A DNA stretch of 64,000 nt from Salinibacterium sp. (GCA_019638845.1 JAHBSZ010000003.1:248001-312000), one strand, 5' to 3'. Counted from the stretch's first letter, positions 1 to 8,345 are shown. Notes: a model not told the origin generated them from the sequence alone. Numbers and translations: made by a program.

Positions 1-322
1 AGCGCTCGCGTCGCCAGCCGCCCGGATGCCCGTGCGAACGAGTACTAGGACGGGTGTCCTGTCTCGGGCGTGCGGCCTGAGCAGTAAACGCCGCGCGGTC
101 TTGGGATGCTCCGCGACCAGCGTCGTACGCGGCGCGCTTCTCGGGCGTGCTCACGCGGTCCCACGCACGCTGGACCGCATTGAACTGCTGGGGATCACCA
201 CCCGTATCGGGGTGGGTGTCGCGCAAAGCCTTCCGAAACGCGCGACGGAGTACTTCGTCCGAAGCGGAAGCGGCGACCCCGAGCACCTCGTAGGGGCTCG
301 CGGACAAAGGGCTGTTGGGCAC
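1..322 (-). CDS. J-domain (DnaJ-like) protein, partial
   Basis: The reading frame begins at GTG 320-322 and runs off the left edge, so the C-terminus is missing. Residues 8-70 form a J-domain: a helix starting SPYEVLGV, then the HPD signature (DTHPDTGG) that stimulates the ATPase of DnaK, then the FNAVQRAWDRVSTPEKRAAYD helix typical of the family (positions about 44-65). No Gly/Phe region or zinc finger is visible in the 107 residues present, so it is more likely a short J-domain co-chaperone than full-length DnaJ. The start is supported by a TATCCT -10 hexamer seven bases upstream, implying a leaderless mRNA. Confidence 0.85.
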   Translation of the reverse strand, partial: MPNSPLSASPYEVLGVAASASDEVLRRAFRKALRDTHPDTGGDPQQFNAVQRAWDRVSTPEKRAAYDAGRGASQDRAAFTAQAARPRQDTRPSTRSHGHPGGWRRER

Positions 323-329
323 GGTTCAC

Positions 330-335
330 AGGATA
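330..335 (-). promoter_or_regulatory. -10 element of the J-domain gene
   Basis: TATCCT on the minus strand, seven bases before GTG 322; leaderless spacing. Confidence 0.5.
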
Positions 336-387
336 GCGAAGCGATCTTGGAGCGCGCCGCGCCCGGCCGGTTCCCGGTTTCGCGGCG

Positions 388-393
388 TAGCTT
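388..393 (+). promoter_or_regulatory. -10 element of glutathione peroxidase gene
   Basis: TAGCTT six bases before GTG 400; no Shine-Dalgarno sequence, so transcription probably begins at the start codon. Confidence 0.45.
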
Positions 394-399
394 GGTGAC

Positions 400-885
400 G
401 TGACCACTATCGCCGAGATTCCCCTGACTACCATCGACGGACAGACGACCTCGCTCGCCGAGTATCGCGACAAGGTGGTCCTCATCGTCAATGTTGCTTC
501 TCGCTGTGGCTTCTCATCGCAATACGAAAAGCTCGAGGCGTTGCAAAAGGCCTACGGCGATCGTGGCTTCACGGTCCTCGGTTTTCCCAGCAATCAGTTC
601 CTTCAAGAACTGGGTACTACCGACGCGATCAAGGAGTATTGCTCGCTCACCTGGGGTGTCACGTTCCCCATGTTCGACAAGATCAAGGTCAACGGTGGAG
701 GTGCGCATCCGCTCTACAAGAAGCTCACGCAGACGCCAGACGCCAGTGGGAAAGCGGGAAAGGTCTCCTGGAACTTCGAGAAGTTTGTGCTGACCCCGAA
801 CGGCGAGGTGCACCGTTTCCGCCCCAAGACCGAGCCGGATGCGCACGAGATCGTGTCGCTTATCGAGAAGTCGCTCCCCGCATAG
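400..885 (+). CDS. glutathione peroxidase-type thiol peroxidase
   Basis: 161 residues, the normal length for bacterial GPx-family thiol peroxidases, which reduce hydrogen and organic peroxides, usually with thioredoxin. The peroxidatic Cys is C36 in NVASRCGF, with Gln66 in the GFPSNQF block and Trp124-Asn125 in SWNF completing the catalytic tetrad. The Cys often seen in GFPCNQF is Ser here, but C81 (IKEYCSLTWGV) sits where the resolving Cys of two-Cys CysGPx enzymes lies, so a thioredoxin-linked cycle is likely. GTG 400 has leaderless spacing to TAGCTT. The downstream phosphatase has its own promoter overlapping this gene's stop codon. Confidence 0.95.
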   Translation: MTTIAEIPLTTIDGQTTSLAEYRDKVVLIVNVASRCGFSSQYEKLEALQKAYGDRGFTVLGFPSNQFLQELGTTDAIKEYCSLTWGVTFPMFDKIKVNGGGAHPLYKKLTQTPDASGKAGKVSWNFEKFVLTPNGEVHRFRPKTEPDAHEIVSLIEKSLPA

Positions 886-888
886 GCT
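883..888 (+). promoter_or_regulatory. -10 element overlapping the upstream stop codon
   Basis: TAGGCT, six bases before GTG 895. Its first three bases are the TAG stop codon of the glutathione peroxidase gene (883-885). Confidence 0.5.
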
Positions 889-894
889 GGCTGG

Positions 895-1560
895 GTGCGC
901 CTCTTCCTCATCCGTCACGGACAGACTCCCGCCAACGTTGCAGGGACTTTGAACACCGCGGCGCCCGGCCCGGGCTTGACTCCCCTTGGCGTCCGGCAGG
1001 CGGCGATGATCCCCCAAGCCCTGCGCGACACCGCAATCGACTCGATCTATGTGAGCCGTCTCGTGCGTACACGTCTGACCGCGACTCCGCTAGCCGTCGA
1101 TCGCGGGCATGAGGTGCGGGAATTGCCGGGCATCCATGAAATCGAGGCGGGCTCCCTAGAGGACCGCCACGACAAGGCCAGCGTGCGCGCCTATTTGGAG
1201 ACTGCTTTCGCGTGGGGAACTGGTGACCTGTCCCCCGCCATGCCCGGCGGCTTCGACGGCCATGAGTTCTTCGGGCGGTTCGATGCCGACATCGCGACCA
1301 TCGCCTCCGAGAGCGAGAACGCCGTGGTCGTTAGTCACGGCGCCGCGATCCGAGTCTGGGTGGCGGGACGTGCGATCAATGTGCCGAGGTCGTATGCGGG
1401 CGAGCATGAGATCGGCAACACGGGCGTCATCGAGCTTGAAGGAAGCCCCGACAAGGGATGGACACTACTTTCTTGGCAGGGAACACCTGTCGGCGGTGCT
1501 CGATTTGCGGATCCCACGGCTGAAGACCACACGGGCGAATCGCTTACCGACCTCGACTGA
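895..1560 (+). CDS. histidine phosphatase family protein
   Basis: 221-residue member of the phosphoglycerate mutase-like superfamily. The phosphohistidine motif RHG is at residues 7-9 (FLIRHGQT), further Arg residues follow in VSRLVRTRLTA, and the second catalytic His is in VVVSHGAAIRVW near residue 150. These enzymes transfer phosphate through a His intermediate; the substrate cannot be told from sequence. It starts at GTG 895 with a leaderless-type promoter inside the end of the peroxidase gene. The DUF2207 gene on the opposite strand converges on it with an 11-base gap. Confidence 0.92.
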   Translation: MRLFLIRHGQTPANVAGTLNTAAPGPGLTPLGVRQAAMIPQALRDTAIDSIYVSRLVRTRLTATPLAVDRGHEVRELPGIHEIEAGSLEDRHDKASVRAYLETAFAWGTGDLSPAMPGGFDGHEFFGRFDADIATIASESENAVVVSHGAAIRVWVAGRAINVPRSYAGEHEIGNTGVIELEGSPDKGWTLLSWQGTPVGGARFADPTAEDHTGESLTDLD

Positions 1561-1571
1561 CATCCCCGGGT

Positions 1572-3398
1572 CTAGCGGCCGCCGCCGCCTCCGCCACCAC
1601 CTCCGCCACCGGAGAAACCTCCACCCATCGAGCCGCCGCTGAAGGTCGAGCCGAAGCTGCTACCACTGCTCGACCATGAACTGCTCGATGAGACCGGTGG
1701 TGAGATGGTGGTTTGGAATCCGTTGATGGCGCTCGAAAATATGCTCGCGTTGAAAGCCGTATCGCTGACGAACCAGTCCGGTTGCTGCGAGGGATCGGCT
1801 TCGACTCGAAGCGCGAGCTCCTTCGACCACTGGTCCTCAACGCTCCAGAGCACAGCCCACGGCAAGAGCTTCTCGTAGAGCTTGATCATTTCTTGGTTGT
1901 TGCCGACATCGATGCGCTCGGCGCCCTGAGGGCTCTGCAGGTACTCGAGTCGATCCTTCTCCGCCAGGGTGAGGTACATCTTCATACCCAGCAAGTACTC
2001 GTGAGCCTCAGCACCCTTTGCCGTCAATCGAAGGGGCCTGCGAGCCATGATCGCAGTGACGATGAAGGCGGCGGTGCCCACCACCACAGCAGGTCCGAGA
2101 TACACGCTGACGGCGAGGAACATGCCCGCCGAAATGACAAGCGTGGCGATCGCGACGATGCCCAGTGCGACCTGTATCCCGACGAAGAGCATGCCCACTC
2201 CCTTGCCGGGTGGACGTTCCCGGTAGCCCTCGGTCTCGAGCGACTCGTTCGCCTTGGCTCCGAGTGCGACGAGTGCGCGCGCTTCGGTCTGTTGAGAACT
2301 GCCAAAGGGGCTCGTCACGCCCGGCTCGGGGTTATTGCCGAAGATAATCGCGATGATCGCGTCATCTTCGGGATTCGTCTTCTCCGAGCCCAGATATTGC
2401 AAGGTATACGGTTCGTCGCTGCCTTCGACTGCATACGCGAGGATGCGGATGTTCTTCCGCACCGCAAGGCGCACGAGCGCAGCCGGGATCGCCGTGAGCG
2501 ACCGGGCTTCTAGGTAGGCGGACTGGAGGATCGTAATGGCTGGGGGTTCAGAGTATTGCGGGATGATCGTGCCGCGCCCGGGGGCACCCTTGCCCGATCG
2601 CACCCTTGCAACTATCGCGCCGGCGAGGGTGCCGAGCCCCAGAAGTCCTAGCCCGCCGGAGAGCAGATCGACGTACCACGGGATCGGGAGCACTACGCCG
2701 CGAGTGGGAACTGGAGCAACGAAGGTCCCTTTGTCGAACCCCACCACGAGGGTGACGTTCTCCCCCGGGCCAAGATCATTGACCCCTACCGCGAAGTCCG
2801 TGGGGGTGGTGGCGGTGACATCGCAGGTGTCGGTTGCGTTGACCGGGCCGGCATAGCACGCAGTGTTCCCCGACAACGAGCTCTCGAGTGTCGGGTCGAC
2901 GTGAAGCACACCGGTGACGGAACCGAAGGGCTGCTGCCATCCTGTTCCGTTGATGTCCCAATAGAACTCGTCCGAGTTGGTGTCGGAGAACGAGCGGACG
3001 ACGTTCTCTTGCCAGTAGCTGATGACGTAGGTCGTTGCCCCGTGCACGAAAGCATCAGTGCCGAGAGCCACTTCGAGGAAGGAGCCGGTGTTGGTGATGT
3101 CGTACGGGACTGAATCACCATTTTCGTCGACCACCGACTCCACTGTGGTGCGAAGATCGACACCGTCGTAGTCCGTGGGGATGGCCCGAACGATCCCTCG
3201 GTTCTGATCAAAATCGGGGAACACCGCGACTATCGTCTCGACCACGTGAAGGCGCGAAGTGCCGTCGTCGAGACGAGAGAGGGTGAAGTCGGCGTTGAAC
3301 GAGTCGAAGGTGAAGTCAGACGTATCGGCATGGGCCGCGCCCGGCACGGCGAGAAACGTCAGGGTGAGGAGAAGAACGGGACCCAAGAAACGGCGCAC
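1572..3398 (-). CDS. DUF2207 domain-containing membrane protein
   Basis: 608 residues. An N-terminal signal peptide (MRRFLGPVLLLTLTFLAVPG..AHA, about 1-24) precedes an extracytoplasmic DUF2207 beta-rich region (about 25-235, with motifs such as NRGIVRAIPTDYDG and YWDINGTGW), a membrane segment near 238-268, a cytoplasmic region, and two hydrophobic segments near 405-455. The tail (about 560-608) is Ser/Gly rich and ends in an unbroken glycine run and Arg, as is common for this family. The function of the family is unknown. GTG 3398 is preceded by TAGGCT at leaderless spacing. It converges on the phosphatase gene. Confidence 0.92.
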   Translation of the reverse strand: MRRFLGPVLLLTLTFLAVPGAAHADTSDFTFDSFNADFTLSRLDDGTSRLHVVETIVAVFPDFDQNRGIVRAIPTDYDGVDLRTTVESVVDENGDSVPYDITNTGSFLEVALGTDAFVHGATTYVISYWQENVVRSFSDTNSDEFYWDINGTGWQQPFGSVTGVLHVDPTLESSLSGNTACYAGPVNATDTCDVTATTPTDFAVGVNDLGPGENVTLVVGFDKGTFVAPVPTRGVVLPIPWYVDLLSGGLGLLGLGTLAGAIVARVRSGKGAPGRGTIIPQYSEPPAITILQSAYLEARSLTAIPAALVRLAVRKNIRILAYAVEGSDEPYTLQYLGSEKTNPEDDAIIAIIFGNNPEPGVTSPFGSSQQTEARALVALGAKANESLETEGYRERPPGKGVGMLFVGIQVALGIVAIATLVISAGMFLAVSVYLGPAVVVGTAAFIVTAIMARRPLRLTAKGAEAHEYLLGMKMYLTLAEKDRLEYLQSPQGAERIDVGNNQEMIKLYEKLLPWAVLWSVEDQWSKELALRVEADPSQQPDWFVSDTAFNASIFSSAINGFQTTISPPVSSSSSWSSSGSSFGSTFSGGSMGGGFSGGGGGGGGGGGR

Positions 3399-3404
3399 AG
3401 GTTG

Positions 3405-3410
3405 AGCCTA
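3405..3410 (-). promoter_or_regulatory. -10 element of the DUF2207 gene
   Basis: TAGGCT on the minus strand, six bases before GTG 3398; it sits just after the end of the flavin oxidoreductase gene. Confidence 0.5.
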
Positions 3411-3412
3411 GG

Positions 3413-4417
3413 TCAGTCGCGCCAGCCGAGGGGTGCTGCAATGTCTTTCATGATGGTGGCAAGTAGTCTCGCGTTGTACTCGACGCCCAGTTGGTTGGGA
3501 ACAGTGACGAGCACAGTGTCGGCGGCCCGCACCGCGGCATCCGTGCGCAATTGCTCGACAAGGTCGTCGGGCTCGCCCACATAGCTCTTGCCGAAGCGAG
3601 CAAGACCACCATCCAGATAGCCGACCTGATCTTGGCTATTGCGTTCTGAGCCGAAGTAGTTCCGGTCCGCCTGCGTCGTGATCGGAAGGATGCTGCGGCT
3701 CACCGACACACGTGGTTGACGCTCGTGGCCAGCGTCCTTCCATGCGGTGCGAAAGATCTCGATTTGCTCGGCCTGGAGTTCGTCGAAAGGCACGCCCGTG
3801 TCTTCCGTGAGCAGCGTCGAACTCATGAGATTCAGGCCGCGTTCCCCCGTCCACTTGGCGGTCGCACGGGTCCCCGAACCCCACCAGATGCGGTCCCCCA
3901 AGCCCGGCGACTGCGGCTGAATCGCCAGTACCCCGTCGCCGTGCGCCGCGCGCACGACCGGCGCACCGTCGATAGCGGCCCGAAATAGTTCAGTCTTCGC
4001 GCGAGCGTCGTCGGCAGCGTCCCTGCCCTGCGCCGGAACGTAGCCGAATGCTTCGTAGCCGTTGAGCGCCGATTCGGGCGAGCCCCGGCTCAGCCCGAGC
4101 TGGAGCCGACCGCCGACGAGCAGGTCTGCTGCTGCCGCATCCTCTGCCATGTAGAGCGGGTTTTCGTAGCGCATGTCGATGACTGCGGTACCGAGTTCGA
4201 TTGTCGATGTTCGCATTCCCATCGCCGTGAGCAGAGGGAAAGGGCTGGCCAATTGGTTCGCGAAATGGTGAACGCGCACGTAGGCGCCATCGACACCAAC
4301 CTCTTCGGCGGCGACGGCGAGCTCGACGCTCTGCAGCAGCGCGTCGCTGGCCGAACGAGCAACCGAGCCGGGTATCGCCTGATAGTGCCCGAAGGAGAGG
4401 AACCCGATGCGCTTCAT
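3413..4417 (-). CDS. LLM class flavin-dependent oxidoreductase
   Basis: 334 residues from ATG 4415-4417 (MKRIGFLSFGHY). Luciferase-like monooxygenase fold features: the N-terminal strand GFLSFG, YVRVHHFANQLASPFPLL with the usual His-rich second strand, ELGTAVIDMRYENP, and GRLQLGLSRGSP at about residues 105-116, which contributes to the FMN/F420 pocket. Members are FMN- or F420-dependent monooxygenases or reductases; the substrate is unknown. The frame stays open upstream on the minus strand, but that extension lies antisense to the acetyltransferase gene and has no family similarity, so the internal Met is the better start. It is divergent from the acetyltransferase gene. Confidence 0.9.
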   Translation of the reverse strand: MKRIGFLSFGHYQAIPGSVARSASDALLQSVELAVAAEEVGVDGAYVRVHHFANQLASPFPLLTAMGMRTSTIELGTAVIDMRYENPLYMAEDAAAADLLVGGRLQLGLSRGSPESALNGYEAFGYVPAQGRDAADDARAKTELFRAAIDGAPVVRAAHGDGVLAIQPQSPGLGDRIWWGSGTRATAKWTGERGLNLMSSTLLTEDTGVPFDELQAEQIEIFRTAWKDAGHERQPRVSVSRSILPITTQADRNYFGSERNSQDQVGYLDGGLARFGKSYVGEPDDLVEQLRTDAAVRAADTVLVTVPNQLGVEYNARLLATIMKDIAAPLGWRD

Positions 4418-4476
4418 GTCAGATATAGCGCATACGTACGCATTGATATTCCCACGCGTACCAGACCAGAACTGCC

Positions 4477-4482
4477 TAGGCT
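4477..4482 (+). promoter_or_regulatory. -10 element of the small acetyltransferase gene
   Basis: TAGGCT seven bases before ATG 4490. It favours ATG 4490 over ATG 4484. Confidence 0.45.
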
Positions 4483-4489
4483 GATGTAC

Positions 4490-4801
4490 ATGACTGACAG
4501 CGCATCGAAAGTGCTTGCGCACGAACCCGACGCGCGCCGCTACACCCTCATGATTGATGGGGAACTCGCAGCACTCGTGGACTATGCGATCAACGGCAAC
4601 GCCATCTCCTTTCACCACACCTATACCCAGCCGAATCTGCGCGGTCATGGCTATGCCGGCGAGGTGGTAACTTTCGCCGTCAACGATGTCGAAGCGACAT
4701 CTGAGCGACGCATAGTTCCTATGTGCTGGTATGTCGCCCAGTGGTTCGACGAACATCCGGAACGTCAGGGACTGCTGGTCCGTACCGCCTTGTCCCACTA
4801 A
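4490..4801 (+). CDS. GNAT-like N-acetyltransferase (YjdJ/COG2388 type)
   Basis: 103 residues, the short form of the GNAT fold. The sequence shows a two-stranded start (YTLMIDGELAALVDY), the central ISFHHTYTQPNLRGHGYAGEVV with the acetyl-CoA pyrophosphate-binding RGHGYA loop, and a C-terminal MCWYVAQWFDEHPE helix region typical of this small family. Substrate unknown; these proteins are usually annotated only as predicted acetyltransferases. The gene ends inside a strong hairpin at 4792-4823. It is divergent from the flavin oxidoreductase. Confidence 0.88.
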   Translation: MTDSASKVLAHEPDARRYTLMIDGELAALVDYAINGNAISFHHTYTQPNLRGHGYAGEVVTFAVNDVEATSERRIVPMCWYVAQWFDEHPERQGLLVRTALSH

Positions 4802-4823
4802 GGGGGCATCCCCATAGTGGGAC
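4792..4823 (+). terminator. hairpin overlapping the acetyltransferase stop codon
   Basis: GTCCCACTA and TAGTGGGAC form a perfect 9-bp outer stem around an A/A mismatch and a GGGG/CCCC inner stem with a GCAT loop. The TAA stop (4799-4801) lies in the stem. There is no T tract, so it may be an intrinsic-like terminator or an mRNA 3' end. Confidence 0.6.
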
Positions 4824-4886
4824 TGACCGAGCCCGGATGCCCGTCGCTACAGTCGGGGTGTTACTTAGTACGGCGGGGGGCCGACA

Positions 4887-5180
4887 TTGTCACTTATCGA
4901 GCGCGGGAGCATTCCTGCGGGATGGTACCCAGACCAGTCCGGAGCTGATCAGCTTCGCTGGTGGGATGGCGACGCGTGGTCGTCTGAGGTTCGTCCGTTG
5001 GTCATCGACATGGTGCCCGACTTCGTCTCCGCACGCACTTCCACCAGCAGGCTGGCGCCGACCCCCGAACGGCTGGCGCCGGCTCCCAACGATCCCAATA
5101 CGCTCACTCGCAGGCAACTGCGGGAGATGCTCGGGGGGCCGCTCACGACCGAGATGTCGTCCGGTCAAAGCCGCCACTAG
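4887..5180 (+). CDS. short DUF2510 domain protein
   Basis: 97 residues. Residues 9-37 are a DUF2510 module (PAGWYPDQSG..LRWWDGDAW), a short motif found at the N-terminus of many actinobacterial membrane or surface-associated proteins. After a linker it carries LTRRQLREMLGG, which resembles SRRELRAQVG at the same relative place in the next gene. It has no membrane segment and ends soon after, so it looks like a truncated relative of the downstream protein or a small adaptor. The TTG start at 4887 is chosen because a GGGGGG ribosome-binding stretch (4875-4880) precedes it by six bases. Confidence 0.75.
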   Translation: MSLIERGSIPAGWYPDQSGADQLRWWDGDAWSSEVRPLVIDMVPDFVSARTSTSRLAPTPERLAPAPNDPNTLTRRQLREMLGGPLTTEMSSGQSRH

Positions 5181-5196
5181 CGGATAGAAAAGAAGT

Positions 5197-6393
5197 ATGG
5201 CGAACACATCAGGGCTACCGCCGGAAGGCTGGTACCCCGATCGACCCAATGCGACACGACTGCGCCATTGGAATGGCACAGGTTGGACGAACGAGTTTCG
5301 CCCGATCGTCGCTGCCCCGACCGCGGAACCTACTCCGGCCGCCGCGCCTGAACCGGTTCGCGAAACCACCGATCAGGCTCGGTCTCGACGGGAATTGCGG
5401 GCTCAGGTCGGTTCGCTCGTACATGGCGAGCCAGATACCCCACCTGCGGGAGTAGCCGCTGTCGCGCCAGTCAGTCAGCCTGTTCCGGTGGCTCCATTGG
5501 TGCGCGCCCCGGAACCAGAACCGGCCCCCAGACCGGCTCCCACACCTGAACCTGAACCTGAACCTGAGCCCAAGCCTGAACCCGCGCCGGCACCGCAGCC
5601 CGCGCCGAAACCTGAGCCCGATGTTCGGTTGTCGAGTGTTGATCGCGCCCGCGCTGCGGGCGGATACCCGCCGATCCGCGAGCAGACGTGGCAAGAGTCG
5701 TTCGCCGAGAAGGCCCAGGCGCCCAGCGGCAGCTCGCACAGCCTGGCTGGCTGGCTCTTTGCCACCTCACCTCTCTGGATCGGTGCGCTGTTGATCGCGG
5801 GAATGACTGTGCTCGCGATTGTCAATCCACTTCTCGTGCAGGGCGGACTCGCCCTCGTGGGGTTCGCAATGACCTTCCTTCTCGCCCGTCAAGACGTTCG
5901 CAATCTCACCGAGCGCGGCTTTCGCGCGCCGTCTGTGTGGTGGGTGCTCCTGCCATTCCTGTACTTCGTTGTGCGCATGGGCAAGGTGGGAGTGCGCGGC
6001 CTCGGCATGCTCGTGACGTACCTGTTGTCCTTCGTGGCGCTCGTCGGGCTGCTGTACGTGGCCTTCATCGGAAACCCAGCCCTGCTCTCGTTGATTACGC
6101 CATCGATGCCAGCCACATCAACGGCGATACCGACTCCCGTAGCGACGTTGAGCGACCAAGAACGCAACAACCTGCTCACCCCCGACGGTGTCGAAGCGCA
6201 GCTTCGCGTAGACCTCGCCAAGACCTTCGATGTCGGTTCGATTGACTGCGTGCCGTTCCCGTCCACGGACGTTGCCGCGACAACGACCTGCGTCGTGGTC
6301 CTTGACGGCGTTACCTACAACGCTGGCCTCGAAGTAACACCTAACGAGCCCAGCACGGCCTTCGTCGTCACGGGCATGCTTCCGGCGGGATAG
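5197..6393 (+). CDS. DUF2510 domain membrane protein with proline-rich linker
   Basis: 398 residues. DUF2510 module at about 5-35 (PEGWYPDRPNATRLRHWNGTGW), the SRRELRAQVG motif near 66, then a long Pro/Glu/Ala/Lys linker (about 100-147) encoded by tandem hexamers, then hydrophobic segments at about 185-230 and 250-295, and a C-terminal extracytoplasmic region (about 310-398) with two Cys in IDCVPFP and TTTCVVVL that resembles the DUF4333-type domain of actinobacterial lipoproteins (inference). Start ATG 5197 follows an AAAAGAAG ribosome-binding site. It lies 16 bases after the short DUF2510 gene, probably in one operon. Function unknown. Confidence 0.85.
   Translation: MANTSGLPPEGWYPDRPNATRLRHWNGTGWTNEFRPIVAAPTAEPTPAAAPEPVRETTDQARSRRELRAQVGSLVHGEPDTPPAGVAAVAPVSQPVPVAPLVRAPEPEPAPRPAPTPEPEPEPEPKPEPAPAPQPAPKPEPDVRLSSVDRARAAGGYPPIREQTWQESFAEKAQAPSGSSHSLAGWLFATSPLWIGALLIAGMTVLAIVNPLLVQGGLALVGFAMTFLLARQDVRNLTERGFRAPSVWWVLLPFLYFVVRMGKVGVRGLGMLVTYLLSFVALVGLLYVAFIGNPALLSLITPSMPATSTAIPTPVATLSDQERNNLLTPDGVEAQLRVDLAKTFDVGSIDCVPFPSTDVAATTTCVVVLDGVTYNAGLEVTPNEPSTAFVVTGMLPAG
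5545..5568 (+). repeat. in-frame CCTGAA hexamer repeat
   Basis: Four near-identical CCTGAA/CCTGAG units encode Pro-Glu pairs in the linker; looser Pro-X repeats continue to about 5620. Slippage here would change linker length without breaking the frame. Confidence 0.75.
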
Positions 6394-6410
6394 AACGCCG
6401 GATCGAGACA

Positions 6411-6446
6411 GATGAGGGGCGGATGCCCGAGCATCCGCCCCTCATC
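6411..6446 (+). terminator. terminator hairpin after the DUF2510 operon
   Basis: GATGAGGGGCGGATGC and its exact reverse complement form a perfect 16-bp stem with a CCGA loop. No T tract follows. It lies 17 bases after the DUF2510 membrane protein gene. Confidence 0.8.
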
Positions 6447-6558
6447 GCTGCCTCGGTTTCACTGCCACCTACCACCGACGCGCTCGGTCAGTTGCCACCG
6501 GAACACCTCCACGGCCGTCGAGGTAGCGGATGGTGACTCGGTAGGAGGGCATGGTCGA

Positions 6559-6564
6559 TACCCT
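6559..6564 (+). promoter_or_regulatory. -10 element of rnhA
   Basis: TACCCT seven bases before ATG 6572; it favours this start over ATG 6551. Confidence 0.45.
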
Positions 6565-6571
6565 AGACGGG

Positions 6572-7093
6572 ATGACTATCACTGCTGCAGCCGATGGATC
6601 CGCACTCGGCAACCCCGGTCCCGCGGGCTGGGCCTGGTACATCGACGATGCAACGTGGGCCGCGGGCGGCTGGAAGCACGCGACGAACAACCAGGGCGAA
6701 CTGATGGCTGTTCTCGACCTGTTCCGTTCCACCGCGCATGTTGACGACGACCTGCACATCTTGTGTGACAGCCAGTATGTGATCAACTCGGTGACCAAGT
6801 GGATGCCCGGTTGGAAGGCCAAGGGTTGGCGCAAGGGCGACGGCAAGCCGGTGATGAATCTCGACCTGCTCAAGCAAATCGATGCAGCCCTGATTGGCCG
6901 CCGCTACCGTTTTGAGTGGGTCAAGGGGCACGTCGGGCACGTGTTGAACGAGTCTGCGGACATTCGCGCCCGAACTGCTGCGGAAGCTTTCGCGCGGGGT
7001 GGCACACCCGATACCGGTCCGGGGTTTCCTGGTGGCTCGAGGTCTGTTGCGCAAGAAATCGTAGTACCGGTGCGGCCAGAGACCTTGTTCTGA
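6572..7093 (+). CDS. rnhA: ribonuclease HI
   Basis: 173 residues. Degrades the RNA strand of RNA-DNA hybrids (R-loops, primers). All catalytic acids of type 1 RNase H are visible: D8 (AADGSALGNPGPAGW), E43 (NNQGELMAVL), D66 (LCDSQYVIN) and D130 (NESADIRAR), plus the flexible-loop His (VKGHVGHVLNE, H120/H123). The basic WKAKGWRKGDGKPV handle region is present. The family normally starts a few residues before the first DGS, which fits ATG 6572. An upstream ATG at 6551 with AGGAGGG directly against it is too close to work well. Confidence 0.95.
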   Translation: MTITAAADGSALGNPGPAGWAWYIDDATWAAGGWKHATNNQGELMAVLDLFRSTAHVDDDLHILCDSQYVINSVTKWMPGWKAKGWRKGDGKPVMNLDLLKQIDAALIGRRYRFEWVKGHVGHVLNESADIRARTAAEAFARGGTPDTGPGFPGGSRSVAQEIVVPVRPETLF

Positions 7094-7136
7094 CCTCTCG
7101 ATTAGCTTTGTCGGTGGTACCTGTTCTCATACTGGT

Positions 7137-8345
7137 ATGACCTCGTTGTTGGATCCGACTCGTGCTGAGACGCGGGTGGCGTTCGGCATGGCTGAGGCTG
7201 AGGTGGCGCAGCGGGCGGGGTGGCGGTCGTCGGCGTTGGTGTTCGCGGCGATTGATGAGACGTTGCGTGAGGCGGCGGCGCATCCCGAGGTGTTCGTTGA
7301 TCAGCAGATGCTGCGGGGTGATGCGGTCGAGTTGGCGGTGCGTGCGGCAGCGGCCGATCTTGCAGTGCGGTTGAGCATTGCGGAATCGACGGTGCGGTCG
7401 CACGGGCAGGTTGCGAGCATGCTGCGCGCACGGATGCCACGCGTGTGGGCGTGGTTTGTCGAGGGTGAGGTGTCGACGCAGAACGCGCGGGAGGCCGCAT
7501 CCGTAGTGGTGGAATTGCCGGATGCCGCGTGGGCACAGTTCGACGCGCAGTTGGTCGAGGCGGCCCGCACTCTCACCCCGGCGCGCTTCCGCACGAAGGC
7601 GCGTGCGGTGCGGGAGAGGCTGCACCCCACGGTTGCTGAGGAGCGGCACAGGGTTGCGGTGCAGCAGCGCAGGGTGTGGACGGAGTTGGATCGTGACGGG
7701 ATGGGCTGGCTCAACGCCTACCTGCCTGCCGAGACGCTCGCTCAGGTCACCGCGCAGCTTGACGGGGTCGCATTCGACCTGTTCACCGAGCCGGATGAGT
7801 CGCGCACGATGTCTCAGTTGCGGGCAGACGTGTTCACCGACCTGCTGGTCGGGGAGGCTGCTCCGTCGAAACCTGGGATCAGTCTTGCGCTCACGATTCC
7901 GGTGTTGACCCTGTTAGGGCGCTCGACGGAGCCGGCATTGCTGGAGGGTGTCGGACCTATCGACCTCGATACCGCGCGACGGCTGGGTGCGACGGCACCC
8001 TCGATCACGCGTCTGTTGACCGACCCGATCAGCGGCACGGTTCTTCAGATGGACCCGAAGCAGTATCGGCCGACCGCGGCGATGAAACGGTGGTTCAGCA
8101 TCCGACACGCGACCTGCGACTTCCCGGGCTGCGGTCGACGTTCCGCGAACTGCGACCTCGACCACACCACCGCCTGGGCTGCTGGCGGCGCGACCACCGT
8201 TGACAATCTCGCGCCCCGATGCCGCAAACACCACACCATGAAACACCACACCACCTGGCGGGTCGAGAAACCACCCGGCGCAGTGCGGGCAGTGTGGACA
8301 AGCCCTACCGGGAATCGACGGGAAGCGGACCCGCCACCGTTCTAG
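7137..8345 (+). CDS. DUF222 domain / HNH endonuclease protein (REP13E12-like)
   Basis: 402 residues. N-terminal DUF222 helical region (about 1-300) followed by an HNH nuclease domain: two zinc-ligand Cys pairs ([17 protein letters not shown]) and the core [23 protein letters not shown] (about 325-375). This family is strongly amplified in Actinobacteria and resembles the 13E12-repeat proteins of Mycobacterium; roles in mobility or DNA processing are suspected but unproven. The coding sequence is very rich in GCG/GTG codons. It sits between rnhA and the phosphoketolase operon with no visible terminal repeats, so movement cannot be shown from this window. Confidence 0.9.
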   Translation: MTSLLDPTRAETRVAFGMAEAEVAQRAGWRSSALVFAAIDETLREAAAHPEVFVDQQMLRGDAVELAVRAAAADLAVRLSIAESTVRSHGQVASMLRARMPRVWAWFVEGEVSTQNAREAASVVVELPDAAWAQFDAQLVEAARTLTPARFRTKARAVRERLHPTVAEERHRVAVQQRRVWTELDRDGMGWLNAYLPAETLAQVTAQLDGVAFDLFTEPDESRTMSQLRADVFTDLLVGEAAPSKPGISLALTIPVLTLLGRSTEPALLEGVGPIDLDTARRLGATAPSITRLLTDPISGTVLQMDPKQYRPTAAMKRWFSIRHATCDFPGCGRRSANCDLDHTTAWAAGGATTVDNLAPRCRKHHTMKHHTTWRVEKPPGAVRAVWTSPTGNRREADPPPF

